A DNA stretch of 64,000 nt from Sialis fuliginosa (Eukaryota > Arthropoda > Insecta > Megaloptera > Sialidae). Location: assembly GCA_961205875.1 (NCBI GenBank), contig OY540814.1:14676993-14740992 (forward strand), read 5' to 3'. Position numbers and translations under genes: made by a program. This document shows positions 58,693-64,000 of this stretch, in pieces (the stretch's first letter is position 1; every line of letters starts with the position of its first letter). The notes beneath the pieces were generated by a model. It saw only the letters and a program-made list of their open reading frames with translations. It was not told the origin of the DNA and did not search any database.

Positions 58693-59428
58693 TATACAGG
58701 GTATCCAAGATAAGCGTGAAATGTATGGGAATTTCCTAAACGATAACAGATACAAATTCGGTTAAATGACATGAATTATTTGTCAAGAAGAGGTGAGTAT
58801 TACTACATCAAAAATTTTAATAATTGTATGTGGTTTAGGCGGTATACAAAAAAATCAGAAAATTAGTAAATTTTTAAAATGGCTATAATTTTTTTCTCAA
58901 AGTAGATAGGTACTTTTATATTTGCGGTTTCTTTAAGCACTTTTAATTAATATAATATAATAAATATATATTAATATAATAAAAATATGTTAAATTTGTT
59001 TCAAACACTCATCTTTTAGCTAAATATTAAATTTTGTAATTTATTTTGAACAATAATAAAAGTTAACCGGGAAAATTATATTTACGGCAACAATCAGTTC
59101 AAAAAATCTTAATAACTTTTTTTTTTCAATATATATTGGAAGTAAATATACATCATTTAAATTCATATTTGTTGCAAAGTAATTAAGAAAAAATGAAAAA
59201 TTTGTTATATGCGAAGTTATTTTTTTTAAGGTTACAAATTAAGTTATAGTATTCTGCCTCCCTCAGATCGATAAACCGCAAACAGGAAAAATCGATGATT
59301 TACCGGAAAAGTCGTGAAAAAAGTACGTAGGGAGATATTGTTTTATTCAATAAAAAATTCCGGTTATATGATTCCACTATTTTAGGAAATCCCCATACAT
59401 TTCACGCTTATTTTGGGCATTCTGTATA
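58693..59428. mobile_element. Non-autonomous element, 736 bp, 48-bp TIRs
   Basis: The left end (58693..58740) reads TATACAGGGTATCCAAGATA then 'agcgtgaaatgtatggg', and 'atttcctaaa'. The right end (59381..59428) is its complement with about five differences. The interior is AT-rich and non-coding. The TACAGGGT start is shared with the 41620 palindrome. Ends adjoin TA. Confidence 0.8.
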
Positions 59429-60533
59429 TCTAACAAAATATTTGTATGTTTTTTTAACATAAATTATTTAAAGAGCAAGTGTCCTTTATGACATTAAAAA
59501 AAGACAAACTACCAATAGATCATAGGTCTATCGACACGTTTCTTTTAAAAAATGTCTTGAGGCGTTATTAACCTTTAATACATGTATGCACACACTGAAT
59601 AATGTCCTACTAGAGAGATAAAATTGACGCAAATACCCTTCTCGATATACAAATCGTGTGCGAAAATTGATTTATCGTAGAAAGTGTCTAGACATAATGA
59701 AACTGGAAGGTCAATTTGTAAACTAATATTCTTATAGACATTAATTACACCGCGTGACATTCTCAGTCAAAACAGCGCTTAATTTATCTTTGAGCGTTTA
59801 TTCTCCAAGCTCTTGTATTTAAAATAAGCAGGGCCTCAACAATACACTGTCTTCTTCTTATTCTGTTCGCTGTTTAATCCGCAGGGCCGGGCGAGGGTTG
59901 AAATGTAAGAAATATTGAAGTAACATTCGTTATGAAGACAGAAAAAATGTAACCGATTTAAAAATTAATTTTGCCAATGCAAAATTTATTAAAATTTGTA
60001 TTTTCCCCAAAAACCACTCAAAATCAGTTTTATCTTACTAAAACTAAGTTTGAACTGTTTAAGAAGAGAAAAAATAATAGTAGGTGACATAAAAATGCAT
60101 AATGAAAGGGTAGAGTATGTCGCAATTTAAAATTTCGGTAACGGCATTTATTGTTAATAAACAAATAGGTGGAGCTTAGACTCCGCCACCACTTTGATAT
60201 AGATGTTTTTCGTTTCAATTTGAAACCAACTCACCGTCAGTAAAAAAAGTTTCACTTCAAAAGTCAGCAAAGTTTACATCGCACACAATGTGCGGGTTTT
60301 GTCAATGTTGACCGATTTGAATGAAACTATTTTTCCTGGAAACATACATTTACTTCAAGCTCCTAGTTTTTTTTATCAATTACTTCCGAAGCTATAGGCG
60401 TAGAAATCTATTCTTCAAAATATATGTAGTTTTTTATAACTTCTTGTGGGTAAATAATTTTTTAAAAGTATAAAGGAACCTTAAAAAGTCGGTTATAGTA
60501 GCGCATAAAAGCCCTCAGGTCCCTTTTATGTGA
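59429..60533. other. AT-rich intronic DNA
   Basis: No gene is supported. A small hairpin, GGTGGAG with CTCCGCCACC, lies at about 60169..60191. Confidence 0.4.
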
Positions 60534-60818
60534 AATAAAGTACTGGCACCAGTCTTGGCCATTCTGAGAGCAAAGCATATTGTTTTTTTTTGGATTGATG
60601 AGCTTTTTTTTGTAATTCTCATAAGCTCCTATTACTAATAAAGCAACTATCTCTTTATTAAATCAATTTAACTATTGAAGTCCGCAAATATAGTTTGTTT
60701 TTGAAATTAAAGCCTTTTTTCTCCGGTAATGGATAAAGTAAAACCAGTATGAGCATCCAGTGATGGACACTTGCTTATGATTACAAAATAACTACTATGA
60801 CACAAAAGTTATAAAATA
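60534..60818 (-). mobile_element. MITE family M, copy 3 (shorter form, inverted)
   Basis: It starts 'aataaagtactggcaccagt' / 'cttggcc' and ends 'actatgacacaaaagttat'. It is the reverse complement of 24594..24870 and of the right part of 23336..23760, and it also lacks the 180-bp extra segment found in copy 1. Confidence 0.75.
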
Positions 60819-62950
60819 AAGAATCGTAAAATTTGAAACAATGTAAAGCAGATGTTATAATTAATAAATAAATTACATTTATAATTAGTATAAATGTCCA
60901 CTATTTTGATACTCATTAGCCGAGTGTTTTACATTTAAGTTTTTATAGAATATGATTCTAATTTAGTATATTTAATTAAACAAGAATCCAACACTGAGAA
61001 TGATCCAAGACTACCTTGTTTGATAAACCTAATATATAATTTTTTTTAATTTTATGAAGAGGTATAATCGAAATTATTAAATAATAATTAATATATTCCG
61101 GTCCTGTTTTGCCATGGCTTAACGCTTTACTGTCTCCATTTGCTGTACACACCCCAGCAAAGTGACAACATAACTTTACCCTCTCTTGGCAAAAGTTTAA
61201 CACGAACATTCTATAATGATATTTTCAACTCGAATGAGCCAACTTTGTGATTTTTGCATTTTCTGCTGATCCACACTGTACTTTCCGCGTTTGTTGACGT
61301 GCATCGAGAAAATCCTTGCACCGCATTTTTATTTTTGTGAATATTTTTACTCGAGATAAAACGAACGATAAGAGGATTTCGATACTGGAATTAAATATGA
61401 TATTCTGTACGTAAGATGTTTACATGTAAATACTTCGGAAAATTGTTTACAACAGGTTTCTTCACATTCGTGGAATATTAACAGTTGTGAGGGTTCGTGG
61501 GTAAAATGAAATTTAAAAGCATCAATATTGTGTTATATTTGATCTCAATGAAAGGCAAAAAAAAATTTTTTTCAGTAATCTACAAAAAATGAATAAAAAT
61601 CTTCAATAATCGAATCTTTCATTTTTGCTCTAAAACAAATAATTTTTTTTTATTTAATGCACTCCACGAAACTTTTTTTTTACATCAAAAAATTTCTAAA
61701 ATACATGACTCATTTGTATAAACTAAAATTTTACATCCTGTATTAATCATTAGATAATTTTTTTTTATCTACACGTATATTAAAGTTTAAATGCTTGACA
61801 TATGTATCATTTTATCTTTTTCGTCGTTTAAGGATATGGATGTTTTTGATGTATTTTACCTCAAGGGTTTTAACTTATCCAGAAATTGTCAGAATGATGA
61901 AATTTCATAACGCAACATTGGACTATATGAAAAACATTTTAAGACTATTCCAAACTTTGTGTGATTTATAGTTACATAGTTCTATGTCGCCAAACAGGAT
62001 ACGTTTTTACTAATCCACTCGCAGTATGTTATAAATTAATTAATATAAACTTTAAGCTTTTGATTTAATAAAACAATAATAGTTAAGTATGAAGGGAATG
62101 ATTCAAACTTTATAATAATATGTATGTATATTTAGAAACTTGTATTTTATGGCAGGAGTTTTCAAAGATATAATAATTCTGATTCGTAACGCTGGAGCTT
62201 TATTAGACTCATTCTTGCACTAAAAATAATTCATTTCAAACAATACATAATTAAAGAGGCACGCGTCTAGATATGTAATTTGTATGTATGTATAAATTAT
62301 AAGAAAACTTGTTTAAATTCCTAAAACAACTATAACTCACTTTGTTAGTGATTCTCTTTAACAGTGTCACTCAAAATGTTTGTAAGCAGATATTTTTAAA
62401 CGTATTATATTCAATTCATTTTCTTATCGTAAGGTAACTATTGATTTATAAAAGATATATATGATACTAATGCACTAAACAAAATCTAATACCGTTTGTC
62501 ATTGTTAGTTTGGAAAATTTGTGTTACCTCTATTTGGGTTGAAAAAAAAATAATGCTATACGTGTATTTTTATTTTGATATTTTTTTTAAAAATCACCTT
62601 TATAATATAAACTATGTAGATAAATGTATCAAAATAAATAAAAAAAGTTAAACAACCTTCCCTTTTCCCTTTAGGAAGGTTTCTTCTTATCGGATGCTTA
62701 CGTCATAAAAGGTAACACCCATAAAATATCATGTTTCTAGGTTTAGGGGTTTGGGATGTATGTTGATGGGTTAGTCACTAAGGGCTTCTCTCTTTATAGA
62801 TATAGATGAAGTGGTATAAGTTCACATATTAGAATTTCCAGATATTTAAAGTATTGTATTTCAATATGTACGGAAATTCCATTCAAAGCGAAATTACTAT
62901 CGCCGACTTATTTGTAGGAAAATGGAAATATATATATTGATTTTATTATT
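60819..62950. other. AT-rich intronic DNA
   Basis: No gene is supported. At 62660..62820 there is a hairpin-like 'ccttcccttttcccttt' / 'aggaagg' followed by 'tttgggatgtatgttgatgg' and 'tttatagatatagat', which has the texture of a LINE or SINE 3' tail. Confidence 0.4.
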
Positions 62951-62954
62951 TTAA

Positions 62955-63601
62955 CGGGTAATACCACTCTAGTGACCAAAAAAAAGCCTAATTTGACGAT
63001 TTTTCTGGGAGTATAATAAACGGAATGGGAATTGATTTTAGATGGTTTATTCAGTATATATTTAAGTACTTATAGAAAAAATTTCTTTATAATTATTTTT
63101 GTACAAAATGGCGGCGAGAGAGCCAATCTTCGAAATTATCTTTAAAAAAAAAACACCTCCAGTAGCGGACAAATTTCTCGTAAAATATAAGACCTGGAGT
63201 AAAAAAATTAAAAATAAAATGTCAATTTTATCAAATTTTGTAGAAAAAGTACTTTTGAAAAAAAATCGATTATTTGCCAAAAAATAAGCAGTAAATCAAA
63301 AAACCCTTACGTACTTGTATAAAGGATCTAATTATGAAGTTAGTGTCAAAATTTCAAATTGATCCATGCAACCGTGTTGATGTAATGTGTTCGCTAAGAT
63401 TGAAAAAATTGGTTTCGAGAAAAACGCGTTAAAAGTTTTGTGGCAGTAAAGTTTGACGCACTGTACCCATCTTTTGATTAACACCTTCTGCACTGTATTT
63501 TTTTACTATAGAACCAAGTGCATATTGTTTTTATGATGTTAAAGTATTGTCAAAGCAAAAAAAAAAACGATTTTTTCAAAATCCTAGAGTGGTGTTACCC
63601 C
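62955..63601. mobile_element. piggyBac-like MITE, 647 bp, TTAA target duplication
   Basis: Flanked by TTAA on both sides (62951..62954, 63602..63605). TIRs read CGGGTAATACCACTCTAG on the left and GGGGTAACACCACTCTAG as the complement of the right, 16 of 18 matching. An internal 62-codon frame from 63099 is basic and unrecognised, and the opposite strand is equally open, so it is not called. Confidence 0.75.
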
Positions 63602-64000
63602 TTAATAACAACAAGGAAGATATTAGTATGTAAATGAAACTTGCATAAACTAACATGTTTTAAATATTTGATTTTTATCACTTAAAGGTTTCTAGAGAGT
63701 GAAATAGTTAAAATTCTTGGTAAATAACTAGTCACAATTTTAATATGAATATTTGAAGAAAGACAATGTTAAAATTATAAATAAATAAAACAATGTCTTA
63801 TTCTAGCAACAATAAGACCCGGCATGCATTAAGTATCCAAATAACAGTTCTATATCTTAATATTTAGATTAAAGCAAGCAATTTTTCATGATTTGCCTCT
63901 GATTCTTAATAATATAATTATTCTATAACTTTCGTGGTCGTTATCCATATGATCTAGGTTTTCAAATGTTTGTCCATGTTGTCGTATTTCTATAATTCAC
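63602..64000. other. AT-rich intronic DNA
   Basis: Nothing recognised to the right edge of the window. Confidence 0.4.

Larger units (their letters stand above)
25191..64000 (-). other. Probable giant intron upstream of the Dpr exon
   Basis: The preceding Dpr exon should encode the first half of Ig domain 1 with its first cysteine (a C-R-V-K/R-type segment). I did not see one in either frame context up to 64000, so the upstream intron probably exceeds 38 kb. The interval holds the piggyBac, LINE and Crypton-like fossils and many MITEs listed here. Confidence 0.55.

Overview
The window is very AT-rich, repeat-rich insect DNA and is almost entirely intronic. The only confidently recognised gene piece is one internal exon (24968..25190, minus strand) of a Dpr-family (defective proboscis extension response) neuronal immunoglobulin-domain surface receptor, closest by eye to the Dpr8/9/21 group. 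It has a consensus splice donor and an acceptor, so about 25 kb downstream and about 39 kb upstream are probably giant introns. I found no flanking Dpr exon. Lepidoptera is my best guess for the host: dispersed fragments carry a 'cgcggcttcgcccgc'-like motif, a 'ggttcc...accctatt...gtccgtccgtc' motif and a 'tactaatattataaatgcgaaagtgtgt'-like motif, as I remember from moth and butterfly genomes. This is not proven.

The rest is a graveyard of transposons, mostly short non-autonomous DNA elements (MITEs). From left to right: a dispersed repeat with internal tandem units (248..892, second copy 31327..32276); a GC-rich block that may be a solo LTR (1478..1795); a foldback element (4254..4528); a Harbinger-like MITE (5752..6134); a 1.1-kb foldback with two near-identical 436-bp arms (9194..10322); a second long foldback (14256..15155); a MITE at 15888..16212; a hAT-like MITE nested inside the end of an older MITE (17954..18413); three copies of one MITE family (23336, 24594 and 60534), one lying about 100 bp from the Dpr exon; a broken piggyBac-type transposase tail with its TTAA-flanked terminus (32850..33699); a TTAA-flanked MITE (40089..40371); a 198-bp MITE (46457..46654); a Crypton/tyrosine-recombinase-like coding fossil (48982..49140); a LINE reverse-transcriptase fossil (55172..55369); a hAT-like MITE with 8-bp target duplications (55862..56453); an element with 48-bp terminal inverted repeats (58693..59428); and a second piggyBac-like MITE (62955..63601).

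The remaining open frames (up to about 112 codons) are about what chance gives in DNA this AT-rich, and several have no ATG, so I do not call them genes. A few GC-richer islands (16480..16610, 57395..57560, 58236..58490) stand out and could be regulatory or conserved non-coding DNA. I saw no CRISPR array, rRNA, tRNA or operon-like structure, and no undescribed multi-gene system. The notable content is the nested, foldback and fossil transposon structure inside a very long neuronal-gene intron.
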